From: Larix kaempferi
Lineage: Eukaryota > Streptophyta > Pinopsida > Pinales > Pinaceae
Direction: 5' to 3'
NCBI GenBank assembly: GCA_027924585.1
Contig: BSBM01000865.1
Location: 1,302,001 to 1,366,000 of the forward strand
Length of the DNA: 64,000 nt
Positions within the stretch are counted from its first letter, which is position 1. Each line of letters opens with the position of its first letter. Shown here in pieces: positions 36,787 to 49,093 of the stretch. The notes under the pieces were generated by a model. It made no database searches, was not told where the DNA came from, and worked only from the letters and a program-made list of their open reading frames with translations. Both the position numbers and the translations under genes were made by a program.

Positions 36787-37668
36787 TTTTCAAAATAAAT
36801 ATGCATGATCTTTTTCAATATTTAATATGCATATTGCTTATACACAATATAAACTTGGTGCTTCAATGATCTCTATAAAAGGTGTTGTATTAGCAATGAG
36901 TATAAGGGTGCAAAACAAATGTAATGTCAAATTAGCATCTTTCGACATTGTCATTTTTGTATTAACAAAGCATAGCATTGTAGTTGCATCAATGTTGCAT
37001 CTTACGTGTGTTCATTGCATCAATGAATGTCTATTTGCATCAATAGGTGTGACATTATTTCTCTTTAAGTGTTAAATCTACATTATTATGGCATCAATGT
37101 GTGTCGATATTGAAAAAATATAAGTCGGTGTGTATCATGCTTATCATTGTTTTAGTTGACCTTACATCATTTATTTTTATTTTGCATTCTAATAGCATTT
37201 TGTAGTGTTTTTTTATTGTTATAGAAGTCACATATTATTAATAATGATTTAATTTAAACATGTTTCAAGGTTGTAATAATAACAATCTATCCTCAGGATT
37301 AACTATGATTTTCTCTTAATTACATGTAAAATTTAGATGCAAATGTAAATTACAAGTTCATGATAAATTCTTATGAATAAATATTTGTTATAGGGGAATC
37401 CAATGCATTATATTATTAAAATAACTTTTAAAAACATTTTAAATATAATTAAGATATTATATGTTAAATATTTCTCTTTTTATTTTATAATATAAGTTCA
37501 CAAAAATGTTTATATTAATTGTAACAATAAGATTGTAATTGCACTCTATATAAGAAGTTGTTATTGTTGTTTTTTAATAAACACTTCTCACAAATTTTCA
37601 AACTAAATATGCATGATGTTTTTAATTATTTAATATGCATGATATTTATACATAATATAAAATTGGAG
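36787..37668. repeat. Pair of 75-bp direct repeats, 808 bp apart
   Basis: 36787-36860 and 37595-37668 share ATGCATGAT, TTTAATATGCAT and a run ending ATACA(C/T)AATATAAA. They are about 75 bp each with several differences. The interval between them is AT-rich and has no recognised gene. They could be ends of a small old element, but no target duplication was found. Confidence 0.6.
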
Positions 37669-38216
37669 GAATATTTGTATTTTACACATCTAAGAAATAA
37701 AAATATTCACATATAATATCACCTAACATCATCCAAGATAAACATCTAATGTTTACATCTAAAATCACCTAACAATATCATCTAACGTACCATCATCATC
37801 AACATCACCACTTAACAAACATAAACATCATCTAACATACACATCTAAAATTAGCTAACAACATTAACATACACATCTATCATCACCTATCAAACATAAG
37901 CACCATCTAACATACACAGAAAAATTAACTAACATAATCTAACATACAGTACATCAATCACAATTAACGCACACACTTAGAAAACACAAGCATTATCTAA
38001 CAACATCGGGTAGCATACACATCAAACATTACATAACATACACGTGTAAACATTACCTAACATATATAAGCATCATCTAACACACAAATATAATAATCAC
38101 ATCTAACAAAATACAAGCATTATCTTGCATGACCATGACACACATCTAACAAACATCATTTGGCATACACATCACCATCAACATATAAATAAACATCAAC
38201 ATCAACATGAAAAATG

Positions 38217-38247
<31 letters not shown>
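37669..38247. repeat. Low-complexity CATCTAACA-type repeats and TA microsatellite
   Basis: About 37680-38180 is built of loosely repeated AACATACACATCTA and CATCTAACA motifs with little G on the plus strand. It is followed at 38220-38247 by an uninterrupted TA dinucleotide run. No coding signal. Confidence 0.8.
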
Positions 38248-38289
38248 ACTCATGATATATGCCAAATATACATCACAAGTCCAATAACT

Positions 38290-39930
38290 GCTATGAGATA
38301 GTTGGTCCACCTCCAGAACTAGACGCATCAATACCTCTACCAACAGAGCCATAGGCATAAATACCTTTGCCAAGAAAAAAATTAGACTAGAAATCAACAT
38401 GCATACCTCCATGGAGATCAGTATCATATGACGTGGATTCCTAAATAGAAGTGAGAGGAGTGGAGCAGAAAAAGGTGGATGGCAGGCTCTCTAACGAGGA
38501 TAGGGTGGTCAATCAACCTATGGACGAGTCAGAGATGATGGCGGGTCAGTTGTGTGTGGATGATGAGATGGTGGTTTTTCATCATGGTGAGGAGGAGGAG
38601 GAGGAGGAGGAGAAGGTGGAGGAGATGATGGTCAGTTGACTTGGTGAGGAGAAGGAGGAGGTGGAGGAGATGATTGTTGGTTGTCTTAGTGAGGAGAAGG
38701 AGGAGTTCAAGGAGGAGGATCGCCGCCCTCATTATAAGATGAAGTAGAGGAAGATTGACAATAATTCCCATCCATCCTTATATCTAGAAGGATGGCTACA
38801 CCAATGATATGATGCATCAAATCCATCATATCATGCGAAAGAGTCCTCCAGATATCCACGAGCTCAGGGTCTTGCATGATCGCTTGAACATTTATAGGGT
38901 GGACTCCCTGATGAGCCAACAATGTAGATAACTAATTTACCAACTCTCGATAGAATCTAGCATCTGTTATGTGTCGCATGTGAGGTCTCTAAAACTAAGG
39001 CATTGCATGATCAGGATTAGCCATCTCCTCATTTGGTACCTGGGGAGGTCCCTCCCCAACATAGGTTCTAATATCTACAAAATATATAGTGCACAACAAT
39101 AATTAGACAATTTCATTAAACAATTTAAACAAAGTGTTACAATAAATTACATTTGCATTAAGTAAGATAATAAAAAGTAACTAGATTATAAATTAAATCC
39201 TAATGCTAATATTACCTCTAGCATATGGTGGCTCATTTGGGGTGAAAATGATTTTATGAAATACTCGCTAGTCCAATCATGTTTAAGGATACAACAAAAG
39301 GTCTAAAGTATGATTATCCTCATTGGCTAGTAACTCAAGTATCTCTGGGATGATCCTAGATGGGAACTTTGGCCGGCCCCTCTTGGGCATCATCTGTCTC
39401 CACCTGTGCATCCACACCTCGGTCATATCCCTAGAATGGTGACAGTTAAATGATGGCATCGTGACCAGAAACATCTCAAAAAATAAACAAAATAAATCTG
39501 AAGAAAAAGGGAAGTTAAGTCTCCCCTCAAACTGTGCATGACATCGATCAAGAGAAAAACACACTGTAAGAAAATGGAAGACCACCTAATGCATCTAGGT
39601 CTCTGCACTAAAGAATAGATACATAATATAATAGAGGATGACTAATGCATTTCCCATCATTGGTGAAGTGCACCACCATTGTAACCAAAAGTGAGAGGCA
39701 CCTAACCTCCTGTACATCAAAAGAAGCAATATGCACACAATACGTATTTTTCTAGTAGAAAATTGAAAATTAACAAGGTTAATGACGTGGTCACTGATAT
39801 ATATATGAGAGTACGAAAGTTGAATCTCTGTTGCAACATCAAGTGGAACATCAGGAACTGGGGAAAATCCTCCCCTCTCTTGGATAGCCCAGTGTTGAAG
39901 TAGATGTCCTCCTCTGTGGGATTGAACCAA
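38290..39930 (-). pseudogene. Unidentified coding remnant, minus strand
   Basis: Several minus-strand frames read like protein but are interrupted: 39930-39595 (QHWAIQERGGFSPVPDVPLD), 39585-39283 (MPKRGRPKFPSRIIPEILEL) and 38922-38707 (MLAHQGVHPINVQAIMQDPE, then LVDIWRTLSHDMMDLMHHII). They are followed by a Pro/Ser-rich tail encoded by GGA/CCT microsatellites (38586-38732). Order and composition suggest one decayed protein gene or transposon ORF running right to left, with a disordered Pro-rich C-terminal part. I do not recognise the family. Confidence 0.35.
38586..38732. repeat. GGA-rich microsatellite cluster
   Basis: Runs of GAGGAGGAGG, with three related blocks GGTGAGGAGAAGGAGGAGGT-like, each about 60 bases. 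On the minus strand it would encode Pro/Ser-rich sequence. Confidence 0.85.
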
Positions 39931-40379
39931 AGATCAAGACCAAACCAAAACGACTATTTATTATTATCCCAGCAATGGATAAACTGCATCAACAATGTTG
40001 AGTTCCCCTTTAGGGATGTAACCTCATATAAATTGAGGATTCTGACAACCTTTAAGAGGGCTCATTCTATGTTGTAATGGGTGAGGGTACAAATATCTCT
40101 CCCTCTCTATGGCCTCCCTCTCCCGTACAACATTATAGAGGTCCACTCGTGCCTATTTATCTTGCTGCAACTCTTGCTACTAACATATATGATTTACATA
40201 TAACTTCCTTCAATCTGATACACATACACACACATGTGTATATATAACATTACAAAGTTCATTAAATGATAAATGTATCTACTAATATAAAACAATCATT
40301 TCTTTTCTTAAAATACATGAATTCAATGAGTAGTCCTCCCACATAACAATAAAGAACCATAAGAGGTGATTTGTGTATA

Positions 40380-42450
40380 CAAGGCACACCATGGACAATG
40401 CACCAACATTACAGTAAAGCACTGTGCACAATTCATTTTGCATATAAAATGCACCGGGGATGGTGCTCTACAATGATATAAATGCGTTGAATACACAAAT
40501 TAAATATACAAACATACACAATATATTATAACTTTAACTTCTGATGCATTAAAAACTACATAAGCATTGTTAACGTGCAATAAGGTGACCATAACACACC
40601 ATTGTGCGGGTAATTATTTTGACAATAAATGTAAATGGTGTTCTTTCTAAAGTAATGCACTAGTGCATTGTGAGATTATAAGCATCGGTGATGGTGCGTG
40701 TGTGATACTAAAATGCATTACATGTTTTATGAAATATTTTATACTGGTGCATCCCACATGTAGGAGCAACCAATGCTTAAAAAATACGTGTCAACACCAT
40801 TCACGGTGTGCATAGTTCTTTAGAGTGCACCATAATTGGAAAAGCTATGTGTGAAAATACAACAAAATGTAATGAAAAAATAATATTTCAAATTCCATGT
40901 TGGTGCATATGTTAAACATAAGTGCACTGAGTTGATTGTGTAGAGGTATTATTACGATGCCCTAGTGGATGTGGTGAAAAATTAAATTTATTTTTCATTA
41001 GTGCTCCTAATAGTGTGTCTAGAAATCTAGAAAGCATTGTTTGCATGGTGCTCTAGGTATCTACCAGCACTAGCACTGGTGCATTATTATACATTAATAC
41101 ACTAATAAAGGTGCTCCATGGTTTGTGAAATGCACCATAAAGGTATGTAGTGAAAATATTTTATTTGGTTATAGTGGTGTATTATTAAAACTATAGAGCA
41201 CCATTATAGTGGTGAGCTATAGTTTGATGACACATCTCAATCTATGCACTTTGTAAATTTTCTAGGAGAACTGGATTAAGTGGTGTGAGTTGAACAAATT
41301 GAACGTACTGTGCAAAATTTTTAATTTTTTGAATTAAACTGTGAGAATTTAAGGAGAATTTCAAATTTTAATCCACTAGAAGTTTAATTTAGAAGGTAAG
41401 GAAGACAATACTTTGACATTTTCGTTCCAGGGAGACATGGTTTCCTCATAGATTAAAAAATCAAATTTCCCACCATTTGGAAAAATTCCAAAGCCACTAT
41501 AGGAAGCAATGATGGGTGAAATCCAACCACGAGGAGCACCAATGGTAGGGTGTTTCAAGAAGTAAATTATAGCATTGATGCTTAGGTGTTGTACAACACT
41601 GAAGGATGGTAAAAATGGTTTCTCCATCCAATAAAAAAAAAATTCCTTGTTCTGATGTGCTTGATAAATATACATACTAGTGCATATATGTGAACTATTT
41701 GCATCATAAATGAATATAAAGATTAAAAATCTTTTCATCCCACAAATTTTTAATTTCATCCTAATTATGTGTGCACTATTATGCGATGCATCGATGTGTT
41801 TAATATATATAAATGCCCCGTCGATGAATAGAGAATTTTTTAAAAAGTTTTCCACCCGTTTTTTTAAGTTTACGCTACTTCGGTGCTCGAAATTACATGG
41901 CACACACATGCATCAGGGAGATAAAAACACACCGTGAATGAATATAACAATATGAAAAATATTTTTCCTTCCAGGACAATTTTTTAATGCTACCCTACAT
42001 TAGTGTGTAATATTATCTAATGCACTAGTGTGTTTTAGGGATTTAAATGCACCATTCGTGAACATAAAATATAAAAATAGGTTTCCTTCCAGTTTTTATT
42101 TTTAATTTCACTATGCTTCGGTGTTCCCAATTACTCGATGCACCGGTGCAGTTCAAATATCTAAACACACCGTACTTTTATTTATTTTTCTTAAACACAC
42201 ACACATATTATTTTTATTTTTTTTTTCTGGGTAAGGTGGGGTTGCATTTTCGGTTGAAAGCGATGAATAAATTATATGGATGCAACGATGCATCTTGTTA
42301 TTTTAAATGCATTAGTTGTTGTTGGTGACATAAATAGAAAATAAATATTTTTTCTCCCCATTAGGCGAGGATTTTTTATATCGGTGCATATTATTCTTGT
42401 CTCTAGTGGTGCGTCTATAGTAAGGGTGCATCGGTACATCTTGTATGTAT
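40380..42450. repeat. Degenerate repeats rich in TGCACC/GGTGC
   Basis: The 2-kb stretch repeats short words such as GGTGCA, TGCACC and GTGCTC. From about 41700 to 42180 an old tandem array is visible: at least three to four units of roughly 110-150 bp. Each begins with a T-run and (C)TACTTCGGTGCTC-like sequence, then ATGCACCGGTGTG-like, then AAACACACCGT, and ends TTTCCTTCCAG. No coding sequence is convincing; open frames such as 41909-41376 on the minus strand follow the repeat. Confidence 0.65.
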
Positions 42451-42666
42451 AAAAGCATCATATAAAAATATCTACTAAAACCTCCATCCACTCACATCCA
42501 CTAGCGACCTTTGCTATAAACGAATGTTTGGGCTCTTTTTAGAGAAGCTTCGACAAAAACCTCTGCTAGATTATGCTTTCCTTGTAGTGCATATAGATAC
42601 AATTATAGTCCATGTCTTATTTGAAATGTATACTTTATTTACTTGCTAACATTCATGATCATATAT

Positions 42667-44150
42667 CTATGAAAGAGGCAATGGATATGGAAGATACTGA
42701 ATCTTTGAAATATTGAACATCGATGAGCAAATGGTTGAACTCAAAAATAATAATACTTGGGACTTGCTACCATCGGCTGATGGGTGGAAACCCATTGGAT
42801 GAAAATAGGTGTTCAAAAAGAAGATTGATTCAAATGGCGGTGTAGAAAAATTCAAGGAAAGGTTGTTTGCAAAAGGATATTCCTGAGTTGAGGGGATAGA
42901 CTTTGATGAGATTTTTCCGCCAATTACTAAGTTAATGTCTATTAGGTTTATATTGTTTGCATCAATAGTCCTTGAGTTAGAGATAGAACATATGGATGTG
43001 AAAATAACATTCCTACATGGTGACTTGAAGGAGGATATCTATATTACACAACCAAAGTGCTACATTGAAAAGGTAAAGAGTCAAAGGTTTGCAAATTAAA
43101 AATTTCTTTAAATGGTCTCAAATAGTATCCTAGAATTCCATACCAAAAGTTTGATTCCTTTTCATTGATATAGGGATTTCTATGATCAAAATCAAATCAT
43201 TGTGTGTATTACAATGACATGATTTGTGGTCATTTCCTTGTTATCACTCTATATGTAGATGATATGTAATTTTTTGGTAATATTAAAGACGTGATTCATG
43301 ATTTGAAGTATTAACTTTCAATTCAATTTGACATGAAGCACTTAAGGTCTGCAAAATCTATCTTAGGAATGAAGATTAGGGGAATACATAAAGCATAAAA
43401 CTTTCTTTGAGAAATAGTGTGCGAAATATGTAGTGTAACATTTTTGCATGGCATATTAGAGAACATTGAGTGCTTTGATTTCTATGGGAACTATGATTTG
43501 AGTTGAATAGTGTCCTACAACACTAGAAGAGATGGAGGATATGGATTTTGTTCCTCATGTTAGTGAAGTTGGTAGGTTGATGTATATCATAGTCCGCACT
43601 ATACTAGACATTTCCCAAGCAATGAGAGTCTTGATTCATGTTGTAATGAAGAGGGTCTTCATGTATTTGTGAGGTACTTTTGAAAATTACATTCCTTATC
43701 ATAGTGATTTTTCAAGGGACCAACACTTGAGGGCTATATAGGGTTATGTATACTTTGACTAGGTAGGAGATGTAGATATAAGGAGATCTACTAGTGGATA
43801 TGTGTTTATATTGTTTGGTGGAGCAGTGAGTAAGATGAGCAAGTGATAGGTTGTGACCTTTCTTTTCCCACTACAGAGGTAGAGTATATGGTCAATACTC
43901 ATTCTTCTAATGAGGCCATTTGGATTATGAAACCATGTTCAAATATTGTAGGACCAAGTTTGAGAGCTACTAGAGTTCAAGGTGATAGTAACAAAATTTT
44001 CCATTTGTTTGGCTAAGAGCCTGACCTTTTATGTAAAGGAAAAAATATTGATATTAAGTACCATTTCGTTTGGGACATGGTAGAGGTTGGAAAGGTGATA
44101 ATTGAGAAAGTTGATACTTTGCAAAATGTTGCAGATGAGTGAAACTCATG
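42667..44150 (+). pseudogene. Copia reverse transcriptase-RNase H remnant
   Basis: The plus strand shows Ty1/copia RT signatures in order: NNNTWDLLPSADGWKPIG (about 42750), RLFAKGYS and GIDFDEIFPPITKL (about 42860-42930), HMDVKITFLHGDLKEDIYI (about 42985-43050; the active form is MDVKTAFLNG-like), LYVDDM (about 43250; RT catalytic Asp pair), and a degenerate RNase H ending VEVGKVIIEKVDTLQNVADE (about 44085-44140). Stops and frame changes are frequent. Gag, protease and integrase are not seen upstream. Confidence 0.85.
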
Positions 44151-44268
44151 AGCACAAATAAATTCAATTCATGCTATGAATTTATTGGCCTTATGTTCCC
44201 CAGCAGTTACCTCATAGTTTGAAGCATTCCCCCTTACACTCTAGCAAGGTATATGATGAGTGGGTGAA

Positions 44269-44500
44269 TGTCGGGACATGTGTTTTGTTCACCTTACAGT
44301 TTTGTAGTAGGGAAGTTATATCAATAAATGCTAAGCAATGGTAACAAATAAATGTTGAGAAATGGTAGGGAATAAATGTTAAGCGAGCAATGGATGTTGA
44401 GCATTAATAGTTGACCAATTGATTTTTGGTGGTAAGCATGTAAAATTGGAAAATCATAAATAGTTATGGTTTTGTTATGAAACAATGTGTAAATGAGTTT
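44269..44500 (+). repeat. 3' LTR start of the copia remnant
   Basis: Starts TGTCGGGACATGTG after a purine-rich stretch (GATGAGTGGGTGAA), 110-120 bases after the pol end. It matches the LTR halves flanking the LINE at 29384 and 36605. The right boundary is not determined. Confidence 0.6.
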
Positions 44501-44651
44501 TAAAGTTATTAAAATCAACTTTGTCATGTACTATAACCATTCACTAATTGTTCAATAATATATTGAACATGCTTTGGAATGTAGGGTTTTTGTTAAATAC
44601 AAGTTTCACAAAACACTCATATTGTATAATAACTTTGTATAACTTTATGGT

Positions 44652-45325
44652 TTTTATTACTACAATTATGTCTAATTACTTCTTTTCAAATTTAAAACTC
44701 TTCTCATGCATGAGATGTCCAAATGAATTTAATAATCAAGTCAACCTATGTAATTAAGTGTCCTATTAACGTTTTAAGGTATAAATTTCCATTTTTAATT
44801 GTTTGCCCAATTAAATTATTTATAAAGTAGTATGGAATTTGCAACCATAAGAAATGTGACAAATATATTTCATTATTGTCTTTGCCCAATATTTTTTTTA
44901 TTACTACAATTATGTTTAATTACTTCCTTTCAAATTTAAAACTCTTCTCATATAGATGTCCAAATAAATTTAATAACCAAATCAACTTATGCAATTAAGT
45001 GTCCTATTAATGTTTTAAGGTATAGATTTCCATTTTTTATTTAATTACTTCCTTTCAAATTTAAAACTCTTCTCATGCATCAGATGTCCAAATGAATTTA
45101 ATAATCAAGACAACCTATGCAATTAAGTGTCATATTAATGTTTTAAGGTATAGATTTCCATTTTTTATTGTTTGCCCAATTAAATTATTTATAAAGTATT
45201 ATGGAATTTGCAACCATAGTAAATATGACAAATATATTTCATCATTGTCTTTGCCCAATTAATTATTTATAAACTTTTATGGAATTTGGAACTATACGAA
45301 ATGTGACAAATATTTTTCATCATTA
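44652..45325. repeat. Two interleaved repeats, order A-B-A-A-B-B
   Basis: Unit A (about 125-140 bp, with TAATTACTTCCTTTCAAATT and AATTAAGTGTCCTATTAA) occurs at about 44652-44790, 44895-45035 and 45042-45165. Unit B (about 70-90 bp, with TTTGCCCAATTAAATTATTT and TATGGAATTTGCAACCAT) occurs at about 44800-44890, 45166-45258 and 45259-45325. The arrangement implies successive segmental duplications of an A-B block. No gene is recognised around it (44500-46300). Confidence 0.8.
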
Positions 45326-46304
45326 TGTTTATGTGTAAGGTCCAACGATGTAAAAGCCAACAAAAATCCAAGATGCTGACATAACTGGTGATGATGTACA
45401 TGATAACCTGTAAAGTGATATAAGTGGTGATGGAGATGGTAATGTGTCAAGTACATATGAATTGGATGATACAAGTAATTAAATCTAAATTAATGGATTT
45501 AGAAATAGGTATGAAGAATGAATGCATCATTTGTACAACAAGTTATACTAATTTATAATTTATGAGGTGAATCTTACTTATAAAACATAGAGCTAACCTC
45601 ATTGGGAATTGTTAAAATGCATTAAACAAAGTCTATATTATTTTTTAGAGGAATTGTATTTTTTTCAGTTGTTTTAGTTGAAATCCAGTTAGGTTGAAAT
45701 TGTTGAAATTTTATAGGTGGTTAGAATTGCAATTTTGATTGCAGAGATAGATTCAACACCTTCAATTATTTTTAAAGCATTCTGATTATGCAATTCCAAC
45801 AACCCCAAACTCCAATTTCAACAATTTAAATTAAATTTGAACCAAAAATATTATTACCAAATTCTAGATGCAAATCATCTAAAATTTAGCTTACTTCTTT
45901 TTTAAATAAATCCTAATAAAAAAATATCTAAAAAATTAGAAACATCAAATTCTTTTATGTTATCACGCATTCCCAATTTCCAACTATAAACACAGATTTT
46001 GAAAAGTGTATCGATTGTTTGCCAAACTCATTTCAAACCCTAACAGACATGTACATAATAATACTCACATCGTAGAAATACAATTGGAGGGTTGATCCCG
46101 ATTTTCCAATAACGCTATCGTGATTCCTCACATCAAATCTATCACAGTTTTCGAAATGTCTCTGGAGACCCCTGAAATCCTCCTATATGATAGGAGGATG
46201 TGTGGACTTGGGGAACAAACATCCATTATTCTCCCTTGAAAACACCGATCTGCCAACTCAACGCCAGATTCTCATTGCTCCGAATGTAACAAAACTATCA
46301 GATA

Positions 46305-46389
46305 TCTCCAAAGGGAATCACATAACTTCCCAGATATTGAGGAGATGTCTCCAAGGGAATCACATAGCTTCCCAAATATTGAGGAGATG
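46305..46389. repeat. 43-bp tandem duplication
   Basis: Two adjacent copies running from TCTCCAA(A)GGGAATCACAT to ATTGAGGAGATG with few differences. The plus-strand open frame at 46187-46450 spans it and is probably not a gene. Confidence 0.85.
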
Positions 46390-46560
46390 TAACAGGTTCA
46401 GCCATTCTTTCCCCTTTCAAATACAAACACGCAATTTAAACCCTCAATAAATTGTACAGATTGCATTAAATTTACTTTACCCTGGTCCCGATCCAGGGTC
46501 ACTGTGTTGACATACAAAGAGTGAGAAGTCAACATGTTTTTTTTATAAATTATGATCCAG

Positions 46561-46836
46561 TGGAGTTCGCTGTCAAGGTGGTTCAGATTAATGTCAAAGC
46601 CGACGTCAAATAGTGCCGAGTGGAGATTGTTAATTAGTGCATCGGAACATGAAAACCTTGGAGTTCGCTGTCAAGGTGGTTCAGATTAATGTCAAAGCCG
46701 ACGTCAAATAGTGGCGAGTGGAGATTGTTAATTAGTGCATCGGAACATGAAAACCTTGGAGTTCGCTGTCAAGGTGGTTCAGCTTGTTGTCAAATAGTGG
46801 CGAGTGGGGGTCGTTAATGGCTGTCTCGGAGAATGT
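46561..46836. repeat. 98-bp tandem repeat, two full copies and one deleted copy
   Basis: Starts at 46561, 46659 and 46757, each with TGGAGTTCGCTGTCAAGGTG. The first two copies differ at only about one position, so this duplication is recent. The third has lost about 20 bases around ATTAATGTCAAAGCCGACG. It lies 2.3 kb upstream of the P450 start. Confidence 0.92.
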
Positions 46837-47169
46837 AACGGGAAGCCATAACTATCAGTGTGAGATAATGACCCATCAAATAGCTTCTATTTTTTTTGAA
46901 ATTGGATTTTTTATCGATTTTTTAAGAAAAATTTGAAATATATAAAAATATTTAGCACTCTCGAAAACTCCAGAGTATTCATTTTCTACAAATTTAAACA
47001 CTGTTTTTTAGAATTCTAAGAATTTCTACAAAGTAATTAAAACCTTAACCCATAAACTTCTACAATTTTAATAATCACAATTAAATGCTATATTTTGAAA
47101 CTATTTAAATAATCAAAATCATCATTTAAACATTACTTCATCTTATACCAGATTCCTATTAAAAGATTA

Positions 47170-47540
47170 CTTTGAATAACGAGGATTAATATCCAACCTA
47201 CTGGAGGCCATTTAATGCGATGCATTAAGCTGAATAATATTCACCCTATGACTAATATCACACTCTGCTAGTAGCTACCAACGGATTCCGACGGATAAGG
47301 GTCACTTTAGGTGACCCGTATCAGACACCGCTAATATCTACCGACGGAATTAAACATTAAACGTTGGAAACTGCGATTCGGGGCGGCCGAGGCCCGACCG
47401 GAAAAAACCATTGTCCCTCCCGTTTGGTGGCCGTGGCGGGTAATTCATGATATGCCTACTTTTAGGTCTCCCTCCCCAATGACCTTATAGAATCCCGACG
47501 CCGAAGTTTGCACCGTTTGCCTGTGTGACAGTTCATTTTA
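47170..47540. other. GC-richer island upstream of the P450
   Basis: Amid AT-rich sequence this stretch is notably richer in G and C (GGGGCGGCCGAGGCCCGACC near 47378-47397) and has dyads such as GGGTCACTTTAGGTGACCCG near 47307-47326. No open frame or RNA gene recognised. Confidence 0.5.
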
Positions 47541-47592
47541 TTTTACTTTATAGCTTCGAGAGTGACTTAATAAGCAGATAGCATTGTGTTCT

Positions 47593-47965
47593 GATAATTG
47601 ATTTAATACAGTGAAATACTAAAAGATTAGTTGGGAAACACTATGTATTTACTATTATAGTAATAAATAATAAATACTGTATAAGTTGGATTTGAAACAT
47701 TGCATAATATAGTGATAATTGATTTAACACAGTGGAAGAGTAAAAAATTAATTGGGAAACACTATGTATTTATTATTATAGTAATAAATAATAAATATTG
47801 TTTAAGTTGGATTTGAAACATTGCATAATATAGTGATAATTGATTTAATACACTGAAAGAGTAAATAATTAGTTGGGAAACACTATGCATTTACTATCAT
47901 AGTAATACATAATAAATATTGTATAAGTTGGATTTGAAGCATTGCATGATATAGTGATAAATATT
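47593..47965. repeat. 121-bp tandem repeat, three copies plus start of a fourth
   Basis: GATAATTGATTTAA starts at 47593, 47714 and 47835, with a partial copy at 47956; the spacing is exactly 121 each time. Units are AT-rich and highly similar. Confidence 0.92.
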
Positions 47966-48504
47966 GTGAAGATTAAAATATTTCAAATTTAATGGTATAA
48001 ATTAATTTTATATAATAAATGAGTTAATAATAGATCAACTATTGAGTATATTTTTGTAAACGAATTTTTAATATTTTGAATTTTTATCTTATATTTTTAA
48101 AATAAATAAAAATATATTAAATATTAATGAAAAATATTAAAATTTTGAGTAAGAAAATAGAATTTGATTGGTACATATTATTTTCTTATAAAAATCTAAA
48201 AAATCAAATATTGATTTAAATTTTATAAATACCATATCCGTGGATGAAATTATATTTTTAAATATTCATTAAAAGTTTCATTAAGAAAAGAAGCTATCTA
48301 AAAGTGAGAAGATTTGATGGCCAAAACTTGGTCGAAATCAGGCTATATGAAATTTGGCAATTTGTGTTGATTAAATCGTTTTTCTGAATATCTAGATGAA
48401 TTCAGCATCCTGAAAAACCCAAGAGCATCCAAATTATGCCGGATTAATATTATTATTTGAGATTCTAAAAATTCTATCGAACAGATTTTCTCATTAACAG
48501 TTTT

Positions 48505-48594
48505 AGATAAGGAAATAGAACTATACTGAATTTCATGAAAATTTGAAAAAGATAAGGAAATAGAACTATACCGAATTTCATGAAAATTTGAAAA
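48505..48594. repeat. 45-bp tandem duplication upstream of the P450
   Basis: Two copies of AGATAAGGAAATAGAACTAT plus a shared remainder, starts 48505 and 48550. The minus-strand open frame at 48681-48343 spans it and repeats accordingly; I do not regard it as a gene. Confidence 0.85.
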
Positions 48595-48921
48595 TGGAAA
48601 AGATTTGAGGAATTTCTTCGAAACTGGGTTGAAGGAAATTGGAAAACAATTGAGGAATTTCTTAAAAACTGGGCTTTCCACTTAAGAACGCACCGGTTCT
48701 CTTCGATGTTTTGTATGATTGTATGGTAGTGATAGAGTCATCCTGATGTTTTCGGACAAAAGCATCGGGACTCTCTGAATTATTGTTTATTTTAACGACC
48801 GTTTGCGCTGCGTGTGTGGGGCTTGATGAAAGCTGCTGTGCCACTAGCCATATACTTATGCATTGGACGACACTCCGATCGAAAGTTAAATGTACCTCCT
48901 ATGCCTCTCCCTCCCTTCCTA

Positions 48922-48969
48922 CTCTTTATAAGTAACCTTCTCATGCTCTTTATAAGTAACCTTCTCATG
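48922..48969 (+). promoter_or_regulatory. Duplicated TATA-like box of the P450
   Basis: A 24-bp unit with CTCTTTATAAGTAACC is tandemly duplicated, placing TATAAG at 48927-48932 and 48951-48956. These lie 138-167 bases before the P450 start codon, a reasonable place for a core promoter with a 5' leader of roughly 110 to 135 bases. It is preceded by a C/T-rich stretch (CCTCTCCCTCCC), common near plant promoters. No transcript evidence. Confidence 0.5.
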
Positions 48970-49093
48970 CTCTTCTTTACCAGCTGTTATAGTAGCCTCC
49001 TTTGTGTTTGTTCTAGTATATATCTTCCTCGGCCCCTTGTGTTCCCGTAGTCTACAAGTTAGGTTTCATTTATAAATTAAATTCTCTTTCGCA

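Noticed and set aside
38529-38771. Leu/His-rich minus-strand open frame
   Set aside because: Product of the GGA microsatellites; no protein-like composition outside them.
46187-46450. 87-codon open frame
   Set aside because: It spans a 43-bp tandem duplication that repeats its residues (GNHI-SQILRRC twice); no motif and no neighbouring exon.
47170-47540. GC-rich island as an rRNA or CpG-promoter of another gene
   Set aside because: No rRNA-like sequence and no exon downstream before the P450; kept only as a composition note.
48343-48681. 112-codon minus-strand open frame upstream of the P450
   Set aside because: Driven by a 45-bp duplication (SNFHEI-YSSISL twice) in AT-rich sequence; no known domain.
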